Positions 17,744 through 26,592 of a stretch of DNA of 64,000 nucleotides are shown one piece after another. A program made the position numbers and the translations under genes. Source of the DNA: Pseudoclavibacter chungangensis (lineage in GTDB: Bacteria > Actinomycetota > Actinomycetes > Actinomycetales > Microbacteriaceae); contig NZ_JACCFV010000001.1 of the NCBI RefSeq assembly GCF_013410545.1, positions 2,728,001 through 2,792,000 on the forward strand, written 5' to 3'. A model generated the notes under the pieces. That model saw only the letters and a list, made by a program, of their open reading frames with translations, ran no database searches and had not been told where the DNA came from. Position 1 is the stretch's first letter; each line of letters opens with the position of its first letter.

Positions 17744-20700
17744 CTAGATGGCCACGGGCTCGCCGCGCCCCATCGCCGAGACGATCTCGATCGGCAGGAT
17801 CACGGTGCCGTCCGCCGTGGGTACGGGCTCGGTCGTCGCGGTCGGTTCGCTCGTCGCGGTGGGCTCGGTCGTCGCCGTGGGCTCCGGCGTCTCGCTCGCC
17901 GTCGGGGCGGGGGTGTCCGTCGACGTCGGCTCCGGCGTCGGGGTGCTCGTCGGCGACTCACTCGCGTCCGGCGTCGCCTCCTCGGTCGCGTCCTGCGTGG
18001 GCGTCCCGGTCTCCTGCGTCGACTCCATGAGTCGCAGGGCACCGTTCTCGACGATGTAGTTGCTGCCGTCGGCCGTCTGCACGTGGAGCCCGATCTTCTC
18101 GGTGGCCGAGATCGTGAGCGTCGAGCAGATCGCCTCGTCGAGGGCCACGTGGTCGAGTGCGTAGGCCGCCTCGACCGCGCCGGACTCGTACGGGACGAGC
18201 TCGCCGCCGATGCCGATGTAGCTCGTCGAGCCACAGCGGACCGCCGTGTTGTAGAGCGGCGCCGTCCGGCCCGCGAACTCCTCGAAGTTCGCCTTGGGGG
18301 CGACGATCGGGGCGGACACGTCGAGACCGAGGTCGGCGGCCACCTGCGCGGAGCCGATCTGCAGGAGTCGATCGCCGTTCACGAGCCAGATGCCGGTTCC
18401 GGCGCGGTTCGTGATGACGTCACCGGTCGCCACGGGGATCGCGGGTTCATCGGTCGCCGTCGGGGTGGGCTCCGGCGTCGCCGTCGCGGTGTCCGTCGGC
18501 GTCGGCGCGGGCGTCTCGGTCGGCTCCGGTGCGGGAGTCGTCGAGGTCGGGGGCTCGTAGCCGGCCGGCATCTCGGCGAGGTCGGGGCCGTCCTTGAACT
18601 GTGCGAGCACGGCGTCGGACGTGTCGATCAGTCGCCCGGTGCCACCCATCGCCTCGACCGTCCCCGGTCCGAGGATGTGGTGCTTGAGTCCGCCGTCGAT
18701 CCAGTAGACCGCACCGCCCGAGGTCTTCACGAGGTCACCCATCGGCGTCGAGGACGCGGGGATGAGCCCGCACAGTTCCGGCGAGATCGTCTGGGACTCG
18801 AGGCCGAACGACGTGCGGAGCGCCTCGGAGGTGAACGCGTAGCGCTTGCCGCCCGTCCCGAACCAGGTCGTCCCGTCGCACTCGAACTGCGTGCCGGTGA
18901 TCGTCGTCGAGCGCTGTTCGAGGTTGTCGAACGACGCCGTCGTGATCGTCACCGCCTTCGTCCCGAATCCGAGCGCCTCGGCGAGCTCCGGGCTCGCGAT
19001 GGGCTGCAGGTACGAGCCGTCGAGGATGTAGAGGTCGCTCGACCCCTGGGGCTTGATGAGCGTCCCGGTCGTGATGCCGTTGCCCACGGGGACCGAGTCG
19101 AGCGCGGTGCTCGTGGTCGTGTAGACGGTGGTCGGGACGCCACGCGACGACGCCTCGGCCTCGGCCTTCTCCTGGTCGTCGAACTCGACGCGCTCACCAC
19201 CGTAGACGAGCGAGATCTTGCCGTCCGCGCCGGCACGGACGAGCGTGCCGCCGAGCGAGGACCCGGCCGACGTGAGCGCCGCGGGGACGCCGTCGGGCAC
19301 CGTGGCGAACTCCGCACCGGCTCCGAAGTGCGCGCGGCTCACGGCGAGCGCGCCGGCATCGGTCAGGAGGTACGCGCCCGTGGCGTCGGCGACGAGTGCC
19401 GTGGCGGGCAGCGCGGAGCCGACCGGGATGGACTCGTAGACCGGGGTCGACAGGGAGCTCATGGCCGTGAACGCGGCGAACTCGCTCAGCTCGGCGGGAA
19501 TCGCGTGTCCGGTTCCGGACGCGTCCAGCACGAGGGCGGGCTGCCCGTCATCGCCCTTCACGACACCGGCACCGATGATCGGGTCGCCGGTCGCGAGGTA
19601 GGCGAGGCGCCGGTCCGCGACGATCGTGGGCTCGATGCCGTCGAGGTCGAGCTGCGCGAGGGCCGCGCGTCCGGTGATCTCGCGCTTCGTGCCGTCCTCG
19701 ATCAGGAGGAGCTTCCCGTCGAGCGTCGAGACGACGGGCTGGAGGGTCCAGCCACCGTTGAAGGACTCGAGCTGCTGGGGTGTGATCCGGGCGGCGCCGT
19801 CGCAGTCCCCGCCGAAGTCGGCGAACACCTCGCAGTCGGCGACGTTCCAGTACTTCCCGTCGTCGCCGAGGAAGACCGGCTGTCCGGCGGTCGTGACCAT
19901 GAGGGGCGACACGTGGGCACCCTCGGGCATCGCGGCGACGACGTCCGGCGCGACGTCACGGACGTCGCCGACACGGGAGATCGTGTCGAAGTACTCGGCG
20001 GGAACGTAGTAGCGGGTGTTGTCGGCGACGAGGTAGACCTCGGACGTGCCCTGGGCCCGGACGAGCTGCGGCTGCGAGACCTCGGCCTGCGTCGAACCGA
20101 ACCAGTCCGTGTACATCCACCAGAAGTTGCGGTTGCCGTATGCCGAGCAGCCGTCACCCTCGCCGTAGAGGTTGTTGAGCGCCGCCTGGTTGGGCTGGTA
20201 CGGCGTGTAGTTGTAGAGACCGGCCGTCGCGTAGTTCTCGATGTAGACGGGTGAGGAGCCACAGGACGCGTTCGGGTTGTACAGCACGTTGTTCGTCTGG
20301 AACGGCACGTGGTTGTAGCTGTAGGGATTCGCCTTGTAGACCTGGAACTGCCGGGCCGCGTAGTAGATCTGGTAGAAGAATCCACCCACGCTCGAGTCGC
20401 AGGGCGCCGTGTCGGGGCAACCGAAGCCCGTCGCCGCAGCGAGTCGGCCGGGCGTCGGGTTCGACATCGAGACGAGGCTCTGTTCCTTCTCGAGGAGGAC
20501 GAGCATCGCCTTCTGGCTGAAGTTGCAGGCCGCGCCGACCTTCGCGATGATCGCCGCCGCCGAGTCGCGCGCTGATCCCGTGTAGGCCTGGCAGTACTGA
20601 TCGGCCGGCATGTCCGGGGTCACCTGCGTGTAGTTGCGCAGCGCGTACTCGTTGCCGCCGGACACGCGTGCGAGCAGGAAGTCGTAGACCTCCTGCTCGG

Positions 20701-20884
20701 TCATCGCGCCACCGTCGTAGAAGTTCTCGTCGCTGATGATGTTGCCGGCGGCGAAGTCTCCCCCGTTCGCGGCCTGGGCGGCGGAGATCGACTCCTCGGG
20801 CTCCGGCGCCACGGACTGTATGGCGATCAGTCCAGCGGCCACCGTCGCTGCAGACGCGATCAGGACGAGGGTTCTACGGAACAT
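17744..20884 (-). CDS. Very large secreted protein: lysozyme-like N-terminal domain plus repeats
   Basis: 1046 residues. Residues 1-40 form a Sec signal peptide (MFRRTLVLIASAATVAAGLI). Residues 40-265 are a domain seen in many exported actinobacterial proteins: NIISDENFYDGGAMTEQEV, then LLEKEQSLVSM (possible catalytic Glu of a lysozyme-like fold), GCPDTAPC, NPNASCGSSPVYI and YTDWFGST. Residues 265-775 and 815-955 hold repeats built on phrases such as YLVADNTRYYVPAEYF or YWIDGGLKHHILGPG, with cysteine pairs. Pro/Thr/Glu-rich linkers occupy about 775-815 and 958-1036. No sortase motif or membrane anchor is seen. It stands alone between two long terminators inside the glycan locus, so glycan or wall binding is inferred. 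Confidence 0.8.
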   Translation of the reverse strand: MFRRTLVLIASAATVAAGLIAIQSVAPEPEESISAAQAANGGDFAAGNIISDENFYDGGAMTEQEVYDFLLARVSGGNEYALRNYTQVTPDMPADQYCQAYTGSARDSAAAIIAKVGAACNFSQKAMLVLLEKEQSLVSMSNPTPGRLAAATGFGCPDTAPCDSSVGGFFYQIYYAARQFQVYKANPYSYNHVPFQTNNVLYNPNASCGSSPVYIENYATAGLYNYTPYQPNQAALNNLYGEGDGCSAYGNRNFWWMYTDWFGSTQAEVSQPQLVRAQGTSEVYLVADNTRYYVPAEYFDTISRVGDVRDVAPDVVAAMPEGAHVSPLMVTTAGQPVFLGDDGKYWNVADCEVFADFGGDCDGAARITPQQLESFNGGWTLQPVVSTLDGKLLLIEDGTKREITGRAALAQLDLDGIEPTIVADRRLAYLATGDPIIGAGVVKGDDGQPALVLDASGTGHAIPAELSEFAAFTAMSSLSTPVYESIPVGSALPATALVADATGAYLLTDAGALAVSRAHFGAGAEFATVPDGVPAALTSAGSSLGGTLVRAGADGKISLVYGGERVEFDDQEKAEAEASSRGVPTTVYTTTSTALDSVPVGNGITTGTLIKPQGSSDLYILDGSYLQPIASPELAEALGFGTKAVTITTASFDNLEQRSTTITGTQFECDGTTWFGTGGKRYAFTSEALRTSFGLESQTISPELCGLIPASSTPMGDLVKTSGGAVYWIDGGLKHHILGPGTVEAMGGTGRLIDTSDAVLAQFKDGPDLAEMPAGYEPPTSTTPAPEPTETPAPTPTDTATATPEPTPTATDEPAIPVATGDVITNRAGTGIWLVNGDRLLQIGSAQVAADLGLDVSAPIVAPKANFEEFAGRTAPLYNTAVRCGSTSYIGIGGELVPYESGAVEAAYALDHVALDEAICSTLTISATEKIGLHVQTADGSNYIVENGALRLMESTQETGTPTQDATEEATPDASESPTSTPTPEPTSTDTPAPTASETPEPTATTEPTATSEPTATTEPVPTADGTVILPIEIVSAMGRGEPVAI

Positions 20885-20939
20885 GGTTTCCCAAACTTCG
20901 CTCTCGGTGGTGCGCCGATCACGTCGTGACAGCGCTCAG

Positions 20940-20967
20940 CAATTACCAAGTATGCCTACATCTGCAA
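20940..20967 (-). promoter_or_regulatory. Probable promoter of the secreted repeat-protein gene
   Basis: Minus strand: -35-like TTGCAG (20967-20962), 16-bp spacer, -10-like TAATTG (20945-20940), about 55 nt before the ATG at 20884. The surrounding 20935-21015 is one of the most AT-rich stretches of the window. GGGAA lies about 4 nt before the ATG. Confidence 0.45.
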
Positions 20968-21049
20968 CACTTCGCTACTCCTGACTCAAAAATCTCTCTA
21001 ATCACATGAGTCACATCAGCCCCGTCGGTCGCCGAACGGGTGGCCGAAA

Positions 21050-21092
21050 CGACGGTGCCCGTGACGACCAGGGGTCGTCACGGGCACCGTCG
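21050..21092 (-). terminator. Hairpin terminator of the Wzm/Wzt operon
   Basis: Perfect 20-bp arms (21050-21069 and 21073-21092) with a 3-nt loop, 16 bp after the wzt stop codon. It separates the exporter operon from the promoter of the secreted repeat-protein gene. Confidence 0.8.
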
Positions 21093-21108
21093 CGCAGGGC
21101 GTTCGGGA

Positions 21109-22440
21109 TCAGGCGTCGTCGCCGGGAACCACCACCGGTTCGGGCTCCGCGTGCCCGGCGCCGGCCGCCGCGGCGCGGGCCGCGGCGTCCTCGTCGGTCT
21201 CGTCGGACCTCGGCACGTAGTCGTTCGTCGACAGCATCGGGCGCGACGGTTCGAGCCCGCCGAAGCGGGAGCCGAGCGTGACGTACCCGCCCGACTCGAA
21301 CGGCGTGCCGGGGCCGACCCGGAACGTGACGGCGCGCTGCCACACGTCGATGTTCTTGATGCTGTCCCAGTCCTGGATCGACGCACTCAGTGTCGCGGAG
21401 ACCGGCCGGAAGGTGATGGCGGGGATCCTGATGTCGATCTGTCCCACCCCGGGCTCGATCGACTCGGGCACGTAGCCGGAGTCGCGACCCGTGTGTCCCC
21501 ACAGGAACGGTCCACCGACGGCGTCGATGGACGCGCCGAACACGGGTCGCTCGATGCGCTCGTCGGCGCGGTAGTGCAGTCGGATCGTCGCCGGCTCGCC
21601 CGTCTTGAACAGGCGCGTGTCGCCCCGCTCGGGGTGCAGCAGCTCGATCTTCGTGATGCGCGCCTCGCCGGACCCGAACCGGGTCCCGCCCGCGTCGTCG
21701 GCCTCGGCGCCGTGCTCGGTGTTGGAGTACCCGTCGACGATCTCGGTCGCGGGACCGACCGCCTGCAGCTCGCCGTGACTCAGCCAGGCCGCTTCGTCGC
21801 AGAAGGTGCGCATCTGCTCGAGACCGTGCGACACGACGACGACGGTGCGACCCTGGTGCTTGAACTCGGCGAACTTCTCCATGCACTTCTCCTGGAACTG
21901 CATGTCACCGACCGCGAGCACCTCGTCGACGAGGAGGATGTCGGGCTCGACGTGGATCGCGACCGAGAACCCCAGGCGCACGTACATGCCCGAGGAGTAG
22001 TTCTTCACCGGCTGGTCGATGAAGTGGCCCACGCCGGAGAAGTCGACGATCGCGTCGAACTTCCGATCGATCTCGGCCTTCGACATGCCGAGGATCGCGC
22101 CGTTCAGGTACACGTTCTCGCGTCCGGACAGCTCGGGGTGGAACCCCGAACCGACCTCGAGCATCGCGGCCATGCGCCCACGCCGCGTGATGCGGCCGGC
22201 GTTCGGCTCGAGGATCCTCGCGATGCACTTGAGCAGCGTCGACTTCCCTGAGCCGTTGTTGCCGAGCAGGCCGAAGGTCTTGCCCTCCGGGATGTCGAAC
22301 GTGACGTCCCGTAGCGCCCAGAACTCCTCGTACTTGGCGCGGCTGCCGGACAGGATGGTCGCCTTGAGCGACTGGTTCCGGTCACGGTACACACGGAAGG
22401 TCTTCGAGATGCCGTCGATCGAGATGGCGGGCTGCGACAT
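21109..22440 (-). CDS. wzt: Polysaccharide ABC exporter ATP-binding subunit with C-terminal glycan-binding domain
   Basis: 443 residues. The nucleotide-binding domain (1-240) shows Walker A GLLGNNGSGKSTLLK, signature NYSSGMYVRL, Walker B ILLVDEVLAVGD and the switch VVVSHGLEQM. A separate beta-rich region (about 255-390, FGSGEARITKIELLHPERGD through VTFRVG) matches the Wzt_C domain, which recognises the glycan end to be exported. A disordered acidic tail follows. It overlaps the permease stop by one base (TGATG). Energises export of undecaprenyl-linked polysaccharide. Confidence 0.93.
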   Translation of the reverse strand: MSQPAISIDGISKTFRVYRDRNQSLKATILSGSRAKYEEFWALRDVTFDIPEGKTFGLLGNNGSGKSTLLKCIARILEPNAGRITRRGRMAAMLEVGSGFHPELSGRENVYLNGAILGMSKAEIDRKFDAIVDFSGVGHFIDQPVKNYSSGMYVRLGFSVAIHVEPDILLVDEVLAVGDMQFQEKCMEKFAEFKHQGRTVVVVSHGLEQMRTFCDEAAWLSHGELQAVGPATEIVDGYSNTEHGAEADDAGGTRFGSGEARITKIELLHPERGDTRLFKTGEPATIRLHYRADERIERPVFGASIDAVGGPFLWGHTGRDSGYVPESIEPGVGQIDIRIPAITFRPVSATLSASIQDWDSIKNIDVWQRAVTFRVGPGTPFESGGYVTLGSRFGGLEPSRPMLSTNDYVPRSDETDEDAAARAAAAGAGHAEPEPVVVPGDDA

Positions 22441-23357
22441 CAGAGTTCCTCCACGATTCGGCCGGAGAAGCGACGGAACACGAGGATGCCGAGCAGGATC
22501 ATGACGGCCGCCCATCCGATGATGATGAGCCACGTCTGCGGCCCCGGCATCGCGAAGTCGTAGATGATGCTGCGGAACGCCTCGAGGTAGTGATAGGCCG
22601 GGTTCAGCTTGAAGACGGCGATGAGCGGGACGTCGAAGCCGCTCGCGCGGAGGTGCTCCTCGGCGGTGCCGACGACGCTGATCGGGAAGACGATGCCGCT
22701 CGCGTAGAACCACGCCTGCGTCACGATGCCCCAGATGTGCTGGATGTCGCGGAAGTACACGACCGCGACGGAGAGCATGAGGCCGATCCCGATGACGAAC
22801 CCGACCGTGATCGCGACGACGAGCAGGAGCACCGGCAGGTACGCGAGCAGCATGAGGCCCGCGACGCCCTGCACGAGGACGGACGCGATCATCATGACGA
22901 TCGAGAGCACCCCGAGTTCGATCGCGAACGTCGTCGCGAGCGACAGCACCGTCGAGGTCACGAGTACGTGGCGCGGGAACCACACCTTCGTGAGGAGCCC
23001 GGCGTTGGTCGTGAGCGAGCCCATCGCCGATGTGATGCCGCCGGAGATGAACGTCCAGGGGATCAGGCCGGCCGCGAGCCACAGCGCGAACAGGTGGATG
23101 CCGGAGTTCGTGCCGACGTGCACCTGCGTCTGGAAGAGCACGCCGAAGATGACGCCGTAGATGGCGATCGTCGCGATGGGGTTGAGCAGCGACCACAGAC
23201 GACCGAGTGCGGTCCGCTTGTACTGGGCACGCACCTCGCGCAGGGTGAGGTTCGCGACGAGGTTGAGGGTGGGGCGCCTCGAGAGCCAACTGCCCCTGGC
23301 CCTCGGCTCGTCGAGTTCGGTCGTGGTGATGTCCGGTCCCCCCTGTTCGATCCTCAC
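22440..23357 (-). CDS. wzm: Polysaccharide ABC exporter permease
   Basis: About 305 residues of the ABC2 membrane family, with six spans. Hallmarks are LTLREVRAQYKRTALGRLWS (amphipathic N-terminal helix), LWAGLIPW-type LWLAAGLIPWTF, SVAVVYFRDIQHIWGIV, and NPAYHYLEAFRSIIYDF. The start is uncertain: GTG 23357 is the first in-frame start giving a normal length, but its ribosome site is poor. It is paired with wzt and lies 59 bp downstream of the RgpF fusion. It forms the membrane channel for glycan export. Confidence 0.9.
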   Translation of the reverse strand: MRIEQGGPDITTTELDEPRARGSWLSRRPTLNLVANLTLREVRAQYKRTALGRLWSLLNPIATIAIYGVIFGVLFQTQVHVGTNSGIHLFALWLAAGLIPWTFISGGITSAMGSLTTNAGLLTKVWFPRHVLVTSTVLSLATTFAIELGVLSIVMMIASVLVQGVAGLMLLAYLPVLLLVVAITVGFVIGIGLMLSVAVVYFRDIQHIWGIVTQAWFYASGIVFPISVVGTAEEHLRASGFDVPLIAVFKLNPAYHYLEAFRSIIYDFAMPGPQTWLIIIGWAAVMILLGILVFRRFSGRIVEEL

Positions 23358-23416
23358 GGCGTGCCGGGGCCGCCCGTGGCGGGCCCCGACACTCCAGAAT
23401 ACCAATCGCGCGCGGC

Positions 23417-26400
23417 TCAGCGTCCCCGCAGGCGTCGGTAGAGGTTGCGTGCCACGAAGTACGCGGGACGGATCTTCTCGGCGACCCCCGGCTGCTGCAC
23501 GGCGATGTACGCCTTCGCGGCCGCGAGCGGCGACGAGGGCCACACCGACTTCTTGATGTTGCGGAGGTGGTGCAGTTGGGCGTTCGCCTGGCCCGGCAGC
23601 TCCGAACCGATCATCGCGAGCTTGTACTCGAGGAAGGTGTGGCTGATGGCGGCCAACCGGACGTTCATCGCGGTCCGCACGTGATAGCCCTCGTTGAGCA
23701 CGATGTAGCTGAGCATGCGCTCGATCACGTGCGCGAGGCCACCGTCCTTGTACCCGTCGGCCTCGGGGAAGTCGTTCCACGTCCATCCCGCATCGACGAT
23801 GGGCGCGAGCGCCCGGCGCCGCGCGACGAACATCGATCCGAACGGCGAGAGCGGCGTGTTGTCGTCGAACGGCACCGTGATGCCGAAGCGCGCCGCGAAC
23901 TCGCGGGCGGGCGCGAGGTTCGCGAACCACGCGTGCCCGAGTGTCGGGTACCCCATGTGCACGACGGGCGGGAACACCATGCCGAGTCCCGGTTCGCGGC
24001 GGAACAGATCGATGAGGTTGGCCGTGTAGCCCCGGTTCGGGAGGAGGTTCTCGAGCAGGTGCCGCTTGAACCACTGTCCCGCGTTGAAGCCGTCCTGGAC
24101 GGACTTCTTGCCGTGGATCTTGACGATGAGTTCGTACCGCTCGTCCGTCAGGACGTCGTGGCAGCCGACGAGGAACGCGGAGATGTCGCGGCCGCGGTTC
24201 GACTCGATGACGCGGACGTCGACGTTGCCGGTGTAGCCGTGGCGCGCGATGCCCTCGAGGATGCGGGCGCGGCGTCCCTCGTCCGTCGTCGTGATGAAGA
24301 CGTCGGGTGCGCCCGGGACGTTGTCGACGTGCGCCATGATCTCGTCGATCAGGTCGTCGTAGTAGAGGTGGCAGATGACGGCGACGCTCGGTGCGGGCAC
24401 ATCGGGGTCGGTCAGGTCCTGATCCGGCAGGATCTCCATCATCGAGGCGTTCGTGTGGAAGTTCCGCGGTTGCGACGTGCGCGCGAGGTTCGCGTAGACG
24501 AGCTCGACGGGGTAGTCGCTCGTACGCTCGACCGTCTCGAGCGCGTCGCGGGCGATGATCGGCACCTTGTCGTTGTGCAGCGGGTCGTGGAAGAACACGC
24601 GGCGCTTCATGATCGGGACGCGATCCTTGAGCATCTCGGTGATGTTCTCGAAGTGGGGATTCGCCGCCGCGTAGTTCTCCGCAGGGAAGGCCGCCCGACT
24701 CGTGAACCCGAGCCGGTTGAAGTGCGGCGTGAAGTTCGTCTCGTAGCGGTCGACCGACTGGTGGTAGGTCGTGATCATGGGCATCTCGTCCCAGTACTGC
24801 CGGTACTCGGGCGTCGAGAACATGCTCTTGCGCACGACGAGCCACGGGGACTGCAGGTGCGCCGGCATGGTGCCGACACCGCGGAGGGGGTGCGGCGTGA
24901 CCTCCTTGTGCTCGGTCATGCCCCAGAAGTCGACGTCCAGGTCGTCCATGCGGTCGAGGACCTCGGCGAGCGGGTAGAGGGGCCCGAAGTTCGTGTAGTT
25001 GATCAGGTGGAGTTCGTCGAACTCCTCGAGCGCGTCCCAGCCGAATTCCGCCTGCGCCTCCTTGAAGCCCCACACGTCGAACCCGACGTTCTCGCGCTGC
25101 CAGACGGTGTCCGCGACGGACTCCAGGCGAGCCCGGCCCTCGTCGTCGAGCCCGCCGTTGACGACGACGAAGATCGTGTCGAAATCGCGACGGAACTCCC
25201 GCAACTGGTGCACGACGTAGTCGTCGACGACCCCGAGCGGGTCGTAGAACAGGTAGAACGCGATGCGTTTCGCCGACTGGTCGCGCAGGCTCGCGTCGCT
25301 CCGCGTGCGCGTCCGCTGCGCCGGCAGGGCCGCGCTCTCGGCGTCGATGCCGGGCACGAGCGAGACGCCCTGGCTCGCGGCGGGGGCGGGCGCCGCGGGC
25401 GCGGCCCGGCGCGGCCGCCGCGTCGTCGCGGCCTTCCCGACGCGACCGAGCGAGCGCGCCGCGCTGACCGCCGGCTTGGCGGCCGTCCGCAGCGCGTTGA
25501 CCGCGGGACGCGTGAGCTCCATGAGGCCGCGGATGTCGTCCACCGTCCGCGCGGTGCGCTCGAAGCGCTCCTCGATCCGGTCGAGCGTGTCCTCCATGCG
25601 CCTGCGGTGCTCGCCGGCCCCCTCGGCGTGGGACTGCACGAGACCCGCGAGCGCGTCGTGCTGCCGAGCGCCGCTCGACTGGACCTCGTCGATGAGCTGG
25701 GCGAGGAAGAGATTGTCGCCCATGCGGTCACCGCCCTCGAGCGAACGACGGAGGTAGGCGTCACGGATCTGCAGGTTGAAGTCGCGATGTTCGTCGGCGG
25801 CGACGACGACGCTGTTCCCCTCGTCGCCCGTCGAGGCGAGACGCTGGTGCCAGAACGCGAGCGGCTGTCCGTCGACGAAGCCGACGGGGTAGCGACGCAG
25901 GAACCGCAGGAGGAACTCCCAGTCGCCGAGCACGGGCAGCGCACCGTCGATGGGCCCCACCTCGAGGAACACCGAACGGCGGAAGAGGAAGCCGATCGTG
26001 GTCACGTAGTTGCGCTTCAGGATCTCGACGAGCGACACCTGGTGGAGGTCCGCGGCGAGCACATCGCGCCCCTCCTCGATGATCTCCTCACCCTCGACGC
26101 GCTCGAAGACGACCTCGGTGCGTGCGTTGACGCCACCCTCCTCCGGGTGCTCGTCGAGGCGCCCGACCGTCCGCTCGAGGAACTCGGGGTGCCACGAGTC
26201 GTCGTCGTCGTGGATGACGATGAACTCGCTGTCGACCGCGTCGATCCCGACGTTCATCGCACCCTCGCGGCCCGCCGAGGTGTCGTTGTGGATCACGACC
26301 GTGCGTTCGCGGAACGCCGCGTCGAGCCCTCCCAGCAACTCGTCCACGGGCTCGCGGGCCCCGGCGTCGTTGACGACCACCAGCGTGTAGTCCGAGAACG

Positions 26401-26485
26401 TCTGTGCCTCGACACTTGCCAGTGCACGCCGAAGCAGGAGCGGTCGGTCCTTGGTGCGCATGATGACGGCGACCCGTGCGGTCAT
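23417..26485 (-). CDS. Fusion of family 2 glycosyltransferase with RgpF-type rhamnan synthesis domain
   Basis: 1022 residues. Residues 1-215 form a GT-A domain (VAVIMRTKDRPLLLRRAL, VVVNDAG, FIVIHDDDDSWHPEF with the DXD). Residues 260-370 are helical with heptad-like spacing and a basic Ala/Pro linker. From about 407 comes the RgpF (rhamnan synthesis F) domain: AFYLFYDPLGVVDDYV, QRENVGFDVWGFKEA, LHLINYTNFGPLYPL, DFWGMTEHKEVTPHPL. A second related domain (about 700-960) begins VICHLYYDDLIDEIMAHV and includes IESNRGRDISAFLVGC and IVKIHGKKS. The ATG at 26485 has GAGGAGGAGAAC directly upstream. RgpF proteins extend rhamnose-glucose polysaccharide, so this probably adds rhamnose to the exported glycan. 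Confidence 0.88.
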   Translation of the reverse strand: MTARVAVIMRTKDRPLLLRRALASVEAQTFSDYTLVVVNDAGAREPVDELLGGLDAAFRERTVVIHNDTSAGREGAMNVGIDAVDSEFIVIHDDDDSWHPEFLERTVGRLDEHPEEGGVNARTEVVFERVEGEEIIEEGRDVLAADLHQVSLVEILKRNYVTTIGFLFRRSVFLEVGPIDGALPVLGDWEFLLRFLRRYPVGFVDGQPLAFWHQRLASTGDEGNSVVVAADEHRDFNLQIRDAYLRRSLEGGDRMGDNLFLAQLIDEVQSSGARQHDALAGLVQSHAEGAGEHRRRMEDTLDRIEERFERTARTVDDIRGLMELTRPAVNALRTAAKPAVSAARSLGRVGKAATTRRPRRAAPAAPAPAASQGVSLVPGIDAESAALPAQRTRTRSDASLRDQSAKRIAFYLFYDPLGVVDDYVVHQLREFRRDFDTIFVVVNGGLDDEGRARLESVADTVWQRENVGFDVWGFKEAQAEFGWDALEEFDELHLINYTNFGPLYPLAEVLDRMDDLDVDFWGMTEHKEVTPHPLRGVGTMPAHLQSPWLVVRKSMFSTPEYRQYWDEMPMITTYHQSVDRYETNFTPHFNRLGFTSRAAFPAENYAAANPHFENITEMLKDRVPIMKRRVFFHDPLHNDKVPIIARDALETVERTSDYPVELVYANLARTSQPRNFHTNASMMEILPDQDLTDPDVPAPSVAVICHLYYDDLIDEIMAHVDNVPGAPDVFITTTDEGRRARILEGIARHGYTGNVDVRVIESNRGRDISAFLVGCHDVLTDERYELIVKIHGKKSVQDGFNAGQWFKRHLLENLLPNRGYTANLIDLFRREPGLGMVFPPVVHMGYPTLGHAWFANLAPAREFAARFGITVPFDDNTPLSPFGSMFVARRRALAPIVDAGWTWNDFPEADGYKDGGLAHVIERMLSYIVLNEGYHVRTAMNVRLAAISHTFLEYKLAMIGSELPGQANAQLHHLRNIKKSVWPSSPLAAAKAYIAVQQPGVAEKIRPAYFVARNLYRRLRGR

Positions 26486-26592
26486 GTTCTCCTCCTCGCG
26501 GGGCGGCGTCGGAGCCCCGCTACGAGAGCGTACTTGCCCGATCGCACGCACGAACAATCCGGGTGCGATCGCGTGGCGTCAGCCGTGTGGCG

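Noticed and set aside
17760..18560. Pro/Thr/Glu runs as a separate low-complexity gene
   Set aside because: They are in frame with and belong to the secreted repeat protein as linkers.
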